A stretch of 64,000 nucleotides of DNA, taken from NCBI RefSeq assembly GCF_002814235.1, contig NZ_PHSU01000004.1, positions 1-64,000 of the forward strand. Direction: 5' to 3'. Shown in pieces: positions 16,357 to 25,298 of this stretch. Position 1 is the first letter of the stretch; each line of letters starts with the position of its first letter. Position numbers and translations under genes: made by a program. Source of the DNA: Pseudomonas sp. QS1027. GTDB taxonomy: Bacteria > Pseudomonadota > Gammaproteobacteria > Pseudomonadales > Pseudomonadaceae. Below the pieces are notes generated by a model. It had not been told where the DNA came from, made no database searches, and saw only the letters and a program-made list of their open reading frames with translations.

Positions 16357-17262
16357 ATGCAAATACCCGATCTGAACTTGTTGGTGGCCCTCAATATCCT
16401 GCTCGAAGAGGGCTCGGTGACGGGGGCCGCGCGGCGGATGAACCTCAGCGCACCGGCCATGAGCCGTACGCTGACACGCATCCGTGAAGTCCTCAACGAC
16501 CCGATCCTGGTGCGCTCCGGACGTGGCCTGGTGCCGACGCCCCGGGCCCTGGAGTTGCGTGAACAGGTGCGCGGCGTGGTGGAGCTGGCCCATGGGGTGT
16601 TCAGCCCCGGCCAGGAAACCGACTTGAGTTCACTGGAGCGCACTTTCAGCGTGCGGGCCAACGACATGTTCTTCGGTGCCTACGGCGGTCAGTTGCTCAA
16701 GCACCTGGCCCGGCACATGCCCAATGCCACTTTGCGCATGGTCCCCGAGGGTGATACCGACGACGATGCACTCAACGAAGGGCGGATCGACCTGGCGGTC
16801 TGCGCCACCCGCAAGTTCGGCGCCGATATCAAGGTGCAGCGGCTGTTCAACAGCTCGCTGGTGGGCATCGCCCGTGAGGGGCATCCGCTGTTCGACGAGG
16901 AGCTGGATGTCGAGCGCTTCGTCCAATACGACCATATCAGCGTTTCGCGGCGGGGCCGGGCGCGGGGGCCGATCGATACGCTGCTGGACGAGTTGAACCT
17001 GCAACGACGGATAGCACTGGTGCTGCCGACCTTCCATTCGGCGATGTTCGCGGTGGCCGGCTCCGACCTGATCCTGCCCTCGATACCACGCCCCATGATC
17101 AGCAACCTCAGCGGGCTGGGCTTGCGCCTGCGCACTTTCGAGTTGCCGCTGCCGGTGGAAACCATTGTGATGGTCCAGGCCTGGCACCCGCGGCTGGACA
17201 ATGATCATGCGCACCGCTGGTTGCGGCGGAGCCTGAAGGACATGTGCAGTTCCGCGGATTGA
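16357..17262 (+). CDS. LysR-family transcriptional regulator
   Basis: DNA-binding regulator (301 residues from ATG 16357; ATG 16345 is also possible, neither has a strong ribosome-binding site). The N-terminal winged helix-turn-helix is clear: DLNLLVALNILLEEGSVTGAARRMNLSAPAMSRTLTRIR, followed by DPILVRSGRGLVPTPRA. The effector domain begins near residue 90 (FSVRANDMFFGAYGG). The sequence style is that of the NodD/YbhD-type group. It lies directly upstream of the tripartite efflux genes on the same strand, and a T-N11-A dyad lies between them, so control of the pump is the simplest reading. Confidence 0.87.
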   Translation: MQIPDLNLLVALNILLEEGSVTGAARRMNLSAPAMSRTLTRIREVLNDPILVRSGRGLVPTPRALELREQVRGVVELAHGVFSPGQETDLSSLERTFSVRANDMFFGAYGGQLLKHLARHMPNATLRMVPEGDTDDDALNEGRIDLAVCATRKFGADIKVQRLFNSSLVGIAREGHPLFDEELDVERFVQYDHISVSRRGRARGPIDTLLDELNLQRRIALVLPTFHSAMFAVAGSDLILPSIPRPMISNLSGLGLRLRTFELPLPVETIVMVQAWHPRLDNDHAHRWLRRSLKDMCSSAD

Positions 17263-17333
17263 GGATTGCGTCCGGTGCACTCCAGAGATAGCTATTTATC
17301 AATTTTTATAGCGGTTGACGCTGCTTAGACTCG

Positions 17334-17350
17334 GGTTTCCTAGTGAAACC
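17334..17350 (+). promoter_or_regulatory. LysR-type T-N11-A dyad upstream of efflux operon
   Basis: GGTTTC-CTAGT-GAAACC, a 6-bp perfect inverted repeat of the T-N11-A form preferred by LysR regulators, 64 bases before the EmrB-like start and about 70 bases after the end of the LysR gene. The candidate binding site of that regulator. Confidence 0.45.
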
Positions 17351-17413
17351 GGAGTTTCCCACCATGTACTGGCTTGTTCCCCCTGTCTTCGTGCCTGCCC
17401 GGGATGCAGGCAC

Positions 17414-18955
17414 ATGACCGCCTTGCAAAGCAGCCTGCCGACCCTGATTGCAGCCAAGGCCGCGCCGGTTGCCGCGCCTTTCGGCCTGCGCATCGGTGTC
17501 GGCCTGGTCGGCGTGCTGCTCGCCGTGCTGGCCTCGGGCTTCAATGAGAACGTGACCAAGGTCGCGATGGCGGACATTCGTGGCGCCATGGGCCTGAGCT
17601 ACGACCAGGGCACCTGGCTGATTGCGGCCTACGCGGCGATGTCGGTCAGTGCCATGGCCTTCGCCCCCTGGTGCGCGGCGACCTTTTCCCTGCGTCGTTT
17701 CACCCTCTGCGCCATCGGCACCTTGCTGCTTCTTGCATGGCTCTGTCCGTTCGCCGCGAACCCCGAGACCCTGATGCTGATGCGGGTGGTCCAGGGCTTC
17801 GCCGGTGGCGCCTTGCCGCCGATGCTGATGTCCGTGGCCCTGCGTTTCCTGCCGCCCGGAATCAAGCTCTATGGGTTGGGCGGTTATGCCCTGACCGCGA
17901 CCTTCGGCCCGAGCTTCGGCACACCGCTGGCTGCCTGGTGGGTCGAGTATGCCGGTTGGCAGTGGGCGTTCTGGCAAGTCATTCCCCTGGGACTGGTGGC
18001 CATGGCCTGCGTCGCCTGGGGCATGCCCCAGGACCCGCTGCGCCTGGAGCGCTTTCGTCAGTTCGACTGGCGCGGGCTGCTGCTGGGCTTTCCCGGCCTG
18101 GTGATGCTGGTGCTCGGACTGGAGCAGGGCGAGCGCCTGGGCTGGTTCGACTCGCAGTTGATAGGCGGCCTGGTGGGCGGCGGCCTGTTGCTGCTGGTGT
18201 TGTTCTTTATCAACGAGTGGTCGCATCCGCTGCCGTTCTTCAAATTGCAGATGCTCAGGATCCGCAACCTGACCCACGCCCTGGTGACCCTTGGCGGCGT
18301 GCTGTTCGTGTTGCTCGCGGTGATCATGATTCCGTCCAGCTACCTGGCCCAGGTCCAAGGCTATCGGCCCTTGCAGACGGCCCCGGTGATGCTCTGGGTC
18401 GCGCTGCCGCAATTGCTGGCGCTGCCGCTGGTGGTCGCGTTGTGCAACAACCGGGTGGTGGACTGCCGCTGGGTCCTGGCGACCGGCCTCGGCCTGCTGG
18501 CGCTGGCCTGTGTACTGGGCTCCCAGCTCACCACGGTCTGGAATCGCGAGAATTTCTACCTGCTGCAAGGGATCCAGATCTTCGCCCAACCCATGGCGGT
18601 GATTCCCTTGCTGATGCTCTCCACCGGCAGCATCACCCCGGCCGACGGCCCGTTTGCCTCGGCCTGGTTCAACACCGTCAAGGGCTTTGCCGCCGTGCTG
18701 GCGGGGAGTGTGCTGGAGACGCTGACGGTCCATCGCGAGCATCTGCATTCCAGCCATCTGGTGGACCGCCTGGGCAATACACCGTGGCTCGCCGAGGGCG
18801 CGGACCTGGGGCAACTGGCCCGGCGTCTCCACGAGCAGGTCGTGGCCCTGACCGCTGCCGATCTCTACCTGTACATGGCCGGCCTGGCGTTGGCGCTGAT
18901 CCTGCTGATTCCCATCCTGCCGACGCGCATCTATCCGCCGCGTGCGGCCTCCTGA
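17414..18955 (+). CDS. EmrB/DHA2-type MFS efflux transporter
   Basis: Inner-membrane drug:H+ antiporter of 513 residues from ATG 17414 (the 33 residues before it in frame are Cys/Pro-rich and not membrane-like). Fourteen-helix DHA2 pattern: FNENVTKVAMADIRGAMGLSYDQGTWLIAAYAAMSVSAM in helix 1-2, VVQGFAGGALPPMLMSVAL as motif C-like region, and GYALTATFGPSFGTPLAAW. A final periplasmic loop with HREHLHSSHLVDRLG and VVALTAADLYLYMAG matches EmrB-type proteins. It is followed after 20 bases by the HlyD/EmrA-type gene and then an outer-membrane channel, giving a complete tripartite pump. Substrate unknown. Confidence 0.88.
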   Translation: MTALQSSLPTLIAAKAAPVAAPFGLRIGVGLVGVLLAVLASGFNENVTKVAMADIRGAMGLSYDQGTWLIAAYAAMSVSAMAFAPWCAATFSLRRFTLCAIGTLLLLAWLCPFAANPETLMLMRVVQGFAGGALPPMLMSVALRFLPPGIKLYGLGGYALTATFGPSFGTPLAAWWVEYAGWQWAFWQVIPLGLVAMACVAWGMPQDPLRLERFRQFDWRGLLLGFPGLVMLVLGLEQGERLGWFDSQLIGGLVGGGLLLLVLFFINEWSHPLPFFKLQMLRIRNLTHALVTLGGVLFVLLAVIMIPSSYLAQVQGYRPLQTAPVMLWVALPQLLALPLVVALCNNRVVDCRWVLATGLGLLALACVLGSQLTTVWNRENFYLLQGIQIFAQPMAVIPLLMLSTGSITPADGPFASAWFNTVKGFAAVLAGSVLETLTVHREHLHSSHLVDRLGNTPWLAEGADLGQLARRLHEQVVALTAADLYLYMAGLALALILLIPILPTRIYPPRAAS

Positions 18956-18975
18956 TCTCTTTCGGATACCCAGAC

Positions 18976-20037
18976 ATGACCACTTCAACTTCACGTAAAC
19001 CCTGGCTGGTCCTCGCCGCGGTCCTGCTTGGTGCCGTGCTTTATGGGCTCTGGCGCCTGCTGTTCGCCAGCGGTCCGGTACAGAGCACCAACGACGCCTA
19101 TATCAGCGCCGACTACACCCTGATCGCCCCGAAGGTCGCGGGGTTCATTGGCGAGGTGCTGGTGCGCGACAACCAATGGGTCCACGCCGGGCAGGCGCTG
19201 GTGCGCATCGATGCCCAGGACTACCAGGCCGACCTGGACGCCGCCAAGGCCAGTGCCTCGAGCGCTCGCGCGCAATTGGCCAACGCCGTGGCGACCCTTG
19301 AGCGTCAGCAGGCGTTGATCGATCAGGCGCGGGCGGTGGTCGACGCCGATCAGGCCGAGGTGCAGTTCGCCGAGCATGAAGGGCAGCGTTACCAGCATCT
19401 GGCCGGGCAGGGCGCCGGGACCTTGCAGAATGCCCAGCAGGCCGAGACCCGCCGCCGGACTGCCGCTGCACGATTGGCCGAACACCGTGCCGCGCTGGAC
19501 GCGGCGCGCAAACAGACTCGCGTGTTGCAGGCCCAGTGCGATACCGCGCAGGCGGCGCTGCAACACGCCCAGGCGCTCCAGGCCCGGGCCGAACTGGACC
19601 TGTCGCACACCGTGCTGGTGGCGCCGTTCGACGGCGTCGCCGGACGGCGCAGTGTACGGCAAGGGGCGTACGTCAAGCCGGGCGATACCTTGCTGGCGGT
19701 GGTGCCGGTCAGCGAGGTGTATGTGATCGGCAATTTCCTCGAGAGCCAGCTGACCCACGTCAGCCCCGGCCAGTCGGTGAGCATCAACGTCGATACCTTT
19801 GCCGGCACGACCCTGATGGGGACCGTCGACAGCATCGCCCCGGCGACCGGCGTGACCTTTGCCGCCATTGCCCCGGAGAATGCCAGCGGCAACTTCACCA
19901 AGGTGGTGCAACGCATCCCGGTGAAGATCCTCCTGGATCCCGGGCAGCCGCTGGTCAAGCAACTGCGCCTGGGGATGTCGGTGGAAGCACGGATCGATAC
20001 CGATTCGGGTGCGGTGCCTGAGGTGAGCGCGCGATGA
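18976..20037 (+). CDS. HlyD/EmrA-type periplasmic adaptor
   Basis: Membrane fusion protein of 353 residues joining the EmrB-type transporter to the outer-membrane channel. One N-terminal membrane helix (about residues 10-30), then the EmrA signature STNDAYISADYTLIAPKVAGFI, a lipoyl half-motif (VRDNQWVHAGQALVRIDAQDY), a long Ala/Gln-rich coiled-coil hairpin (about 75-205), the second lipoyl half (VLVAPFDGVAGRRSVRQGAYVKPGD) and a beta-barrel part. Its stop overlaps the next gene's start by ATGA. Confidence 0.9.
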   Translation: MTTSTSRKPWLVLAAVLLGAVLYGLWRLLFASGPVQSTNDAYISADYTLIAPKVAGFIGEVLVRDNQWVHAGQALVRIDAQDYQADLDAAKASASSARAQLANAVATLERQQALIDQARAVVDADQAEVQFAEHEGQRYQHLAGQGAGTLQNAQQAETRRRTAAARLAEHRAALDAARKQTRVLQAQCDTAQAALQHAQALQARAELDLSHTVLVAPFDGVAGRRSVRQGAYVKPGDTLLAVVPVSEVYVIGNFLESQLTHVSPGQSVSINVDTFAGTTLMGTVDSIAPATGVTFAAIAPENASGNFTKVVQRIPVKILLDPGQPLVKQLRLGMSVEARIDTDSGAVPEVSAR

Positions 20038-21479
20038 ACAGGTATTTTCTACCGATATTGATCGCGGCACTGGGGCTGGACGGTTGTACGCTGGGACCGG
20101 ATTTCCAGCCGCCACAGGCGAAGCTGGGTAGCCAGTGGCAGATCCCGCAGAGCCCGGCGGGACATAGCCAGCCGCTTGCTGCCGCGCTGGAGACCCGTTG
20201 GTGGGACAGCTTCGCCGATCCACAGTTGTCCGCGCTGATACGTCAGGTTCAGGCGAGCAATCTTGATCTGCAACTGGCGGCCAGTCGCCTGGAGCAGAGC
20301 CGTGCGGCGCGCCGCAGCGTGGCCGCCGACACGCTGCCTGGGGTAACCGCCGGTACTGATTACAGTCGTGCGCGTAACAGCCAGGACGGCCTGGCCGATC
20401 CGTCGAACCTCAATGGCAAGAGCGCCTATAACCTCTGGAACGCCGGTCTGGCGGTCAGCTGGGAAGCCGATCTATGGGGGCGGGTGAAACGTTCGGTGGA
20501 AGCAGCGGATGCCAATGTCCAGGTGGCCGAGGAGGATCGCCGAGGAGTACTGATCGCGGTCATGGCCGAAACCGCCCGTGACTACATTCAGCTGCGCGCC
20601 GCCCAGAACGAGCAGGCGGTGACCCGACAGAACCTGGAGATTGCCCGTCACACCCAGGCGTTGACCCATCTGCAATACGATGAGGGTGTCGCCACCGAGC
20701 TGGAGGTTTCCCAGGCGACGGCGCAGGTTGCGCTGATCGAGGCGCAATTGCCCACGTTGCAGCAACGCGAGGCACAACTGATCAACGCCCTCAGTCGCTT
20801 GATGGCCCTTGAGCCCCGGGCGCTGGAGGCGCAGTTGAGTGTCGCCGGCAGCATTCCGGCGCCGCCGGCCAGCGTGCCGGTCGGCTTGCCCAGCGAACTG
20901 GCCCGGCGGCGCCCGGACATTCGTCGCGCCGAAGCGGACCTGCATGCCGCCACGGCCGCCATCGGCATGGCCCAGGCGGATTTCTACCCGCGTATCACCT
21001 TGTCCGGAAACCTGGGTTTCCAGGCGCTGCAATTGTCCGACCTGGGTAGCTGGGGCTCGCGGGCCTTTGCCGTGGGGCCGAGCCTGAGTGTGCCGCTGTT
21101 CGAGGGCGGGCGCCTGCAAGGTCAGTTGCAACTGCGCGAAAGTCGTCAGCAGGAGGCTGCGCTACGTTTCCAGAAGACCGTGCTCGACGCCTGGCATGAA
21201 GTGGACGATGCGCTGAGCGCCTACCAGGCCCGGCAGCGTCGTCGCGACAGTCTGCAACAGGCGGTGGAGCAAAGCCGCCGGGCCCTGGTCAGCGTGCGCC
21301 AGCGATATGCCCAGGGCACGGTGGATTTTCTCAATGTGCTGACCGTACAAGGCGCCGTGCTCGCCAACGAAGAGGCGTTGGTCGACAGCACGGCGGCGGT
21401 GTCGTTGTCCCTGGTCGGGCTGTACGGTGCCCTTGGCGGCGGCTGGCAACAGGTGCTGCCCGAACAGGCACGGCGCTAG
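20034..21479 (+). CDS. OprM/NodT-family outer-membrane efflux lipoprotein
   Basis: Outer-membrane channel (481 residues) of the RND/MFS pump type. Lipobox GLDGC near residues 14-18 predicts lipid attachment at C18. Internal repeat typical of TolC-like proteins: two copies of helix-strand-helix with LARRRPDIRRAEADLHAATAAIGMAQADFYPRI (about 288-320) as the strongest family signature and ETRWWDSFADPQLSALI at the N-terminal side. Third gene of the efflux operon, ATGA-overlapped with the adaptor; it ends 4 bases before the convergent binding-protein gene. Confidence 0.9.
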   Translation: MNRYFLPILIAALGLDGCTLGPDFQPPQAKLGSQWQIPQSPAGHSQPLAAALETRWWDSFADPQLSALIRQVQASNLDLQLAASRLEQSRAARRSVAADTLPGVTAGTDYSRARNSQDGLADPSNLNGKSAYNLWNAGLAVSWEADLWGRVKRSVEAADANVQVAEEDRRGVLIAVMAETARDYIQLRAAQNEQAVTRQNLEIARHTQALTHLQYDEGVATELEVSQATAQVALIEAQLPTLQQREAQLINALSRLMALEPRALEAQLSVAGSIPAPPASVPVGLPSELARRRPDIRRAEADLHAATAAIGMAQADFYPRITLSGNLGFQALQLSDLGSWGSRAFAVGPSLSVPLFEGGRLQGQLQLRESRQQEAALRFQKTVLDAWHEVDDALSAYQARQRRRDSLQQAVEQSRRALVSVRQRYAQGTVDFLNVLTVQGAVLANEEALVDSTAAVSLSLVGLYGALGGGWQQVLPEQARR

Positions 21480-21483
21480 AGGA

Positions 21484-22449
21484 TCAGGGCTGCCAGATAC
21501 CGACGTCCTGGGTGTTGATCTTCTGCGGTAGCAGACCGGCCGCGAGGAACGCATCGGCGATCTGTTGCTGTTCGCCCAGCTGGTCGGCCGTGACTGCCTG
21601 CACGTCATAGCTGCGATGGCGGTTGGCGGCCTCGACCGTCGCCGCATCCAGGTTGCCCCATAGCGGACCGAGGATCTCGGCGGCCTCTTTGGGGTGGGTC
21701 CTGATCCAGGCCCCGGACTTTTGCAGTTCGGCGAACACCTGCTTCAAGACTTGCGGATGGGACTGGGCGTAAGGCGTGCTCGCCAGGTAATAACGTTTGT
21801 AGTTTGCCAGGCCCTTGCCGTCGGCCAGGGTGCGGGTCGGCAGTTGCCGTTGGACGCCGCTGAGGAAGGGTTCCCAGGCGACCCAGGCATCGACCTTGGC
21901 GTTCTCGAACGCGGCGCGCCCGTCGGCGGGGGTCAGGTAGGCGGGCGTGATATCGCTGAACTTCAGCCCGGCCTTGGCCAGTGCCGCGATCAGCAGGTAG
22001 TGGCTACCGGCAGCCTTGGTCACCGCGACTTTCTTGCCCTTGAGATCGGCCAGGGTCTTGATCGGTGAATCGCTCTTGACCACGATCGCCTGGGCTTCGG
22101 GGGAGGCGGCCTCCTGGGCGAAGTAGGTCAGCTTGGCCTGGGCCGCCTGGGCGAAGACCGGCACCGTATCGGCGACATCCGCACTGATATCGACATTGCC
22201 CACGTTCAACGATTCGAGCAGGGGCAGGCCACTGGGAAACTCATGCCAGCTGACGTCGATATGCTCCCTGGCCAGGGCTTTCTCCAGGGTGCCCTGGTTC
22301 TTGAGCAAGGTGATCAGGGTCGAGGATTTCTGGTAGCCGATGCGCAGGGTTTCGTTGGCGTCGACGGTGGAGGCGGCCAGGGACAAGGCAATGGCCAGTG
22401 CTGAAAGCAATAAACGGGAACGGGTAATGCCGGGAACCAGGGCGACCAT
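21484..22449 (-). CDS. Sulfonate-type ABC solute-binding protein (orphan)
   Basis: Periplasmic binding protein (321 residues from ATG 22449; a GTG two codons earlier is the alternative). Signal peptide ends near STVDANE. SsuA pattern: LRIGYQKSSTLITLLKNQGTLEKAL, FPSGLPLLESLNVGNVDISADVADTVPVFAQAA, LADLKGKKVAVTKAAGSHYLL and the WVAWEPFL segment, all close to aliphatic-sulfonate binders. No ATPase or permease lies beside it on the minus strand; it is divergent from the GntR regulator and probably feeds the importer encoded at 27099-28747 or another one. Confidence 0.87.
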   Translation of the reverse strand: MVALVPGITRSRLLLSALAIALSLAASTVDANETLRIGYQKSSTLITLLKNQGTLEKALAREHIDVSWHEFPSGLPLLESLNVGNVDISADVADTVPVFAQAAQAKLTYFAQEAASPEAQAIVVKSDSPIKTLADLKGKKVAVTKAAGSHYLLIAALAKAGLKFSDITPAYLTPADGRAAFENAKVDAWVAWEPFLSGVQRQLPTRTLADGKGLANYKRYYLASTPYAQSHPQVLKQVFAELQKSGAWIRTHPKEAAEILGPLWGNLDAATVEAANRHRSYDVQAVTADQLGEQQQIADAFLAAGLLPQKINTQDVGIWQP

Positions 22450-22648
22450 GGACACCTCGCAAAGACAGCAGTGAGAAGGGCGGGGGCCGGTGGTCCGGTC
22501 GTTAGAGCTTATGGGTTTGATTTTTATTTTTTAAATAACGTATTTGAATATGTTTAAGCCGGCACGACGGTTTCGTGTTTTTCCATATGCATATGTCTTT
22601 TGGGTATTTCAGCCGGGCAGGTTATCTCCTATATCGTTCACGCCATAT

Positions 22649-22662
22649 CTTGTTATAACAAG
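22649..22662. promoter_or_regulatory. Palindromic candidate operator for the GntR regulator
   Basis: CTTGTTATAACAAG is a perfect 14-bp palindrome, ending 20 bases before the GntR start. It resembles the GT-N-TA-N-AC style sites of HutC-type GntR proteins. A second palindrome, CATATGCATATG, lies at 22584-22595 in the same intergenic region. Autoregulation and control of the divergent binding-protein gene are the natural predictions. Confidence 0.5.
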
Positions 22663-22682
22663 TCAGGTCGAGAACCCAGCCC

Positions 22683-23432
22683 ATGGCGCAATTGCTTCCA
22701 CTGTCTCCCGTCCCGCTCTACAGCCAGCTCAAGGAATTGCTGCGTACACGCATCCTTGACGGCACCTATCCGCCCCTGGCGCGCATGCCTTCGGAGAACG
22801 ACCTGGGCCAGTCCTTCGCGGTCAGCCGCATCACCGTGCGCCAGGCTCTCGGGGATCTGCAGAAGGAAGGGCTGATTTTCAAGATCCACGGCAAGGGCAC
22901 CTTTGTCGCCAAGCCCAAGGCGTTCCAGAACGTCTCCACCCTGCAAGGCCTGGCCGAATCGGTGACGCAAATGGGCTACGAGGTGCTCAACCGGGTGCGC
23001 AGTTTCAAGCAGGTTCCGGCCTCGGCCCGGGTCGCCGAACGGCTGGCGCTGTCCGAGGGCAGCCTGGTCACTGAAATCAAGCGCGTGCGGTTGATCAACC
23101 GTGAGCCGGTGTCGCTGGAAATCACCTATCTGCCCCACAGCGTCGGCGAAAAACTGGAAAAGGCCGACCTGGCGACCCGGGACATCTTCCTGATCCTGGA
23201 AAACGACTGCGGCATCGCCCTGGGCCACGCGGATCTGGCCGTCGACGCGGTGCTCGCCGATGCTGAGTTGAGCCAGGCCCTGGACGTGGAAGAGGGCGCG
23301 CCGATCATGCGCATCGAACGCCTGACCCACGATGCCGAGGGCGCGCCGCTGGACTTCGAATACCTCTACTACCGTGGCGATTCCTTCCAGTACCGCCTGC
23401 GTATCGACCGTCAGAAGGAGCCACGCCCATGA
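22683..23432 (+). CDS. GntR-family regulator with UTRA domain (HutC subfamily)
   Basis: Transcriptional regulator of 249 residues. The N-terminal winged helix PLYSQLKELLRTRILDGTYPPLARMPSENDLGQSFAVSRITVRQAL...GLIFKIHGKGTFV is split here only for readability in my reading; it is a standard GntR head, followed by a UTRA ligand domain (about residues 95-240) ending in the usual DFEYLYYRGDSFQYRLRI. It overlaps the flavoprotein gene by ATGA, so the regulator is the first gene of the sulfur-type operon. The likely ligand is an intermediate of that pathway. Confidence 0.9.
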   Translation: MAQLLPLSPVPLYSQLKELLRTRILDGTYPPLARMPSENDLGQSFAVSRITVRQALGDLQKEGLIFKIHGKGTFVAKPKAFQNVSTLQGLAESVTQMGYEVLNRVRSFKQVPASARVAERLALSEGSLVTEIKRVRLINREPVSLEITYLPHSVGEKLEKADLATRDIFLILENDCGIALGHADLAVDAVLADAELSQALDVEEGAPIMRIERLTHDAEGAPLDFEYLYYRGDSFQYRLRIDRQKEPRP

Positions 23433-25162
23433 GCCCGATCAACACCCTCGAACAGGAATACGACATTGTCGTCATCGGCGGCGGTACCGCCGGGCCCATG
23501 GCGGCGATCAAGGCCAAGGAAAAGAACCGCGACCTGCGCGTGTTGCTGATCGACAAGGCCAACGTCAAGCGCAGCGGCGCCATCAGCATGGGCATGGACG
23601 GCCTGAACAATGCGGTGATTCCCGGGCACGCCACGCCGGAGCAGTACACCAAGGAAATCACTGTCGCCAACGATGGTGTGGTCAACCAGGCAGCGGTGCT
23701 GGCCTACGCCGAATACAGCTACGAAACCATCCAGCAACTGGACCGCTGGGGCGTCAAGTTCGAGAAGGATGAAACCGGCGACTATGCGGTGAAAAAGGTC
23801 CATCACATGGGCGCCTACGTGTTGCCGATGCCCGAGGGCCACGACATCAAGAAGGTCCTCTACCGCCAGCTCAAACGGGCCCGGGTGCAGATCACCAACC
23901 GCTTGATTTCAACCCGTCTGCTGACCGACGCCGAAGGCACGGTGAACGGCGTCATGGGCTTCGATTGCCGCACCGCCGATTTCCATGTGATCAAGGCCAA
24001 GGCGGTGATTCTCTGCTGCGGCGCCGCCGGGCGCCTGGGGCTGCCGGCTTCGGGTTACCTGATGGGCACCTACGAGAACCCGACCAATGCCGGCGACGGT
24101 TACGCCATGGCCTATCACGCCGGGGCCGAGCTGGCGAACCTGGAGTGCTTCCAGATCAACCCGCTGATCAAGGACTACAACGGCCCGGCCTGCGCCTATG
24201 TCACCGGCCCTTTGGGTGGTTATACCGCCAACAACAAGGGCGAGCGCTTTATCGAATGCGACTACTGGAGCGGCCAGATGATGTGGGAGTTCCACCAGGA
24301 ACTCGAAGGCGGCAACGGCCCGGTGTTTCTCAAGCTCGATCACCTGGCCGAGGAAACCATCCAGAACATCGAGGAAATCCTGCACAGCAACGAACGCCCC
24401 AGCCGTGGCCAGTTCCATGCCGGACGTGGCACCGATTACCGCCAGCAGATGGTCGAGATGCATATCTCCGAGATCGGCTTTTGCAGCGGTCACAGTGCTT
24501 CGGGGGTGTGGGTCAACGAACGGGCGGAAACCTCGGTCAAGGGCCTGTACTCGGCCGGTGACATGGCCGCCGTGCCGCACAACTACATGCTCGGCGCGTT
24601 CACCTACGGCTGGTTCGCCGGTTTCAACGCCGCGGATTATGTCGCCGGACGGGAGTTCAGCGCGCTGGACGCCGAGCAGATCGAAAAGGAAAAAGCCCGG
24701 GTCTATGCGCCGTTGCAGCGCGAACACGGCCTGCCGCCGGCCCAGGTCGAGTACAAGCTGCGGCGCTTCGTCAACGATTACCTGCAACCGCCCAAGGTCA
24801 CGAAAAAGATGGAAATCGGCCTGGAGCGTTTCGCCGCCATCGAGGCGGACCTCGAGCAGATGAAGGCCAACAACCCCCACGAATTGATGCGTGCCCTGGA
24901 AGTTTCGGTGATCCGCGACTGCGCCGAAATGGCCGCCCGTGCCTCGTTGTTCCGCAAGGAAAGCCGCTGGGGCCTGTATCACCACCGGGTCGACTATCCG
25001 TTGCGCAATGACGCCGAGTGGTTCTGCCATTGCCACCTGAAGAAGGACGAAAACGGCGGGATGGTCAGCTTCAAGAAGCCGGTCGAACCCTACCTGATCG
25101 CCCTCGATGCCGACGAGAAGCAAGCCTACAACCGTTTGCGAGTCGCCACCGAAGCGGCCTGA
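23429..25162 (+). CDS. AprA/FrdA-like FAD-dependent oxidoreductase subunit
   Basis: Flavoprotein of 577 residues of the fumarate reductase/succinate dehydrogenase/adenylylsulfate reductase alpha family. The dinucleotide motif IVVIGGGTAGPMAAIKA (about residues 13-29) begins the FAD domain; RSGAISMGMDGLNNAV, CCGAAGRLG and GLYSAGDMAAVPHNYMLGAFTYGW (FAD-closing segment) follow, and a helical C-terminal domain starts near 440. Paired with a small two-cluster ferredoxin, the layout resembles AprBA, the APS reductase pair, more than SdhAB, because there is no membrane anchor. Its neighbours (sulfonate-type ABC proteins) suggest reduction or oxidation of an organosulfur compound; substrate unknown. 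Cytoplasmic by lack of a signal. Confidence 0.82.
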   Translation: MSPINTLEQEYDIVVIGGGTAGPMAAIKAKEKNRDLRVLLIDKANVKRSGAISMGMDGLNNAVIPGHATPEQYTKEITVANDGVVNQAAVLAYAEYSYETIQQLDRWGVKFEKDETGDYAVKKVHHMGAYVLPMPEGHDIKKVLYRQLKRARVQITNRLISTRLLTDAEGTVNGVMGFDCRTADFHVIKAKAVILCCGAAGRLGLPASGYLMGTYENPTNAGDGYAMAYHAGAELANLECFQINPLIKDYNGPACAYVTGPLGGYTANNKGERFIECDYWSGQMMWEFHQELEGGNGPVFLKLDHLAEETIQNIEEILHSNERPSRGQFHAGRGTDYRQQMVEMHISEIGFCSGHSASGVWVNERAETSVKGLYSAGDMAAVPHNYMLGAFTYGWFAGFNAADYVAGREFSALDAEQIEKEKARVYAPLQREHGLPPAQVEYKLRRFVNDYLQPPKVTKKMEIGLERFAAIEADLEQMKANNPHELMRALEVSVIRDCAEMAARASLFRKESRWGLYHHRVDYPLRNDAEWFCHCHLKKDENGGMVSFKKPVEPYLIALDADEKQAYNRLRVATEAA

Positions 25163-25163
25163 G

Positions 25164-25249
25164 CAGGAGCCGGCTTGCTGGCGATGATATCGATGCGCAG
25201 TACCTGTTAAACCGAGTCGCCTGGATCGCCAGCAAGCCGGCTCCTACAA
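25164..25249. repeat. REP doublet inside the sulfur-type operon
   Basis: Two inverted REP copies of the 2524 family start 2 bases after the flavoprotein stop codon and separate it from the ferredoxin gene. The placement may set different mRNA levels for the two genes, since they are otherwise arranged as an operon. Confidence 0.9.
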
Positions 25250-25298
25250 GGTTCTGCATTGTTTTTAGATGAGCGAACTTTACCGAGGACAGCGTGCC

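Noticed and set aside
21484..22449. Idea that this binding protein and the importer at 27 kb form one transcription unit
   Set aside because: They are on opposite strands with the GntR gene between them; functional pairing remains possible but not a shared operon.
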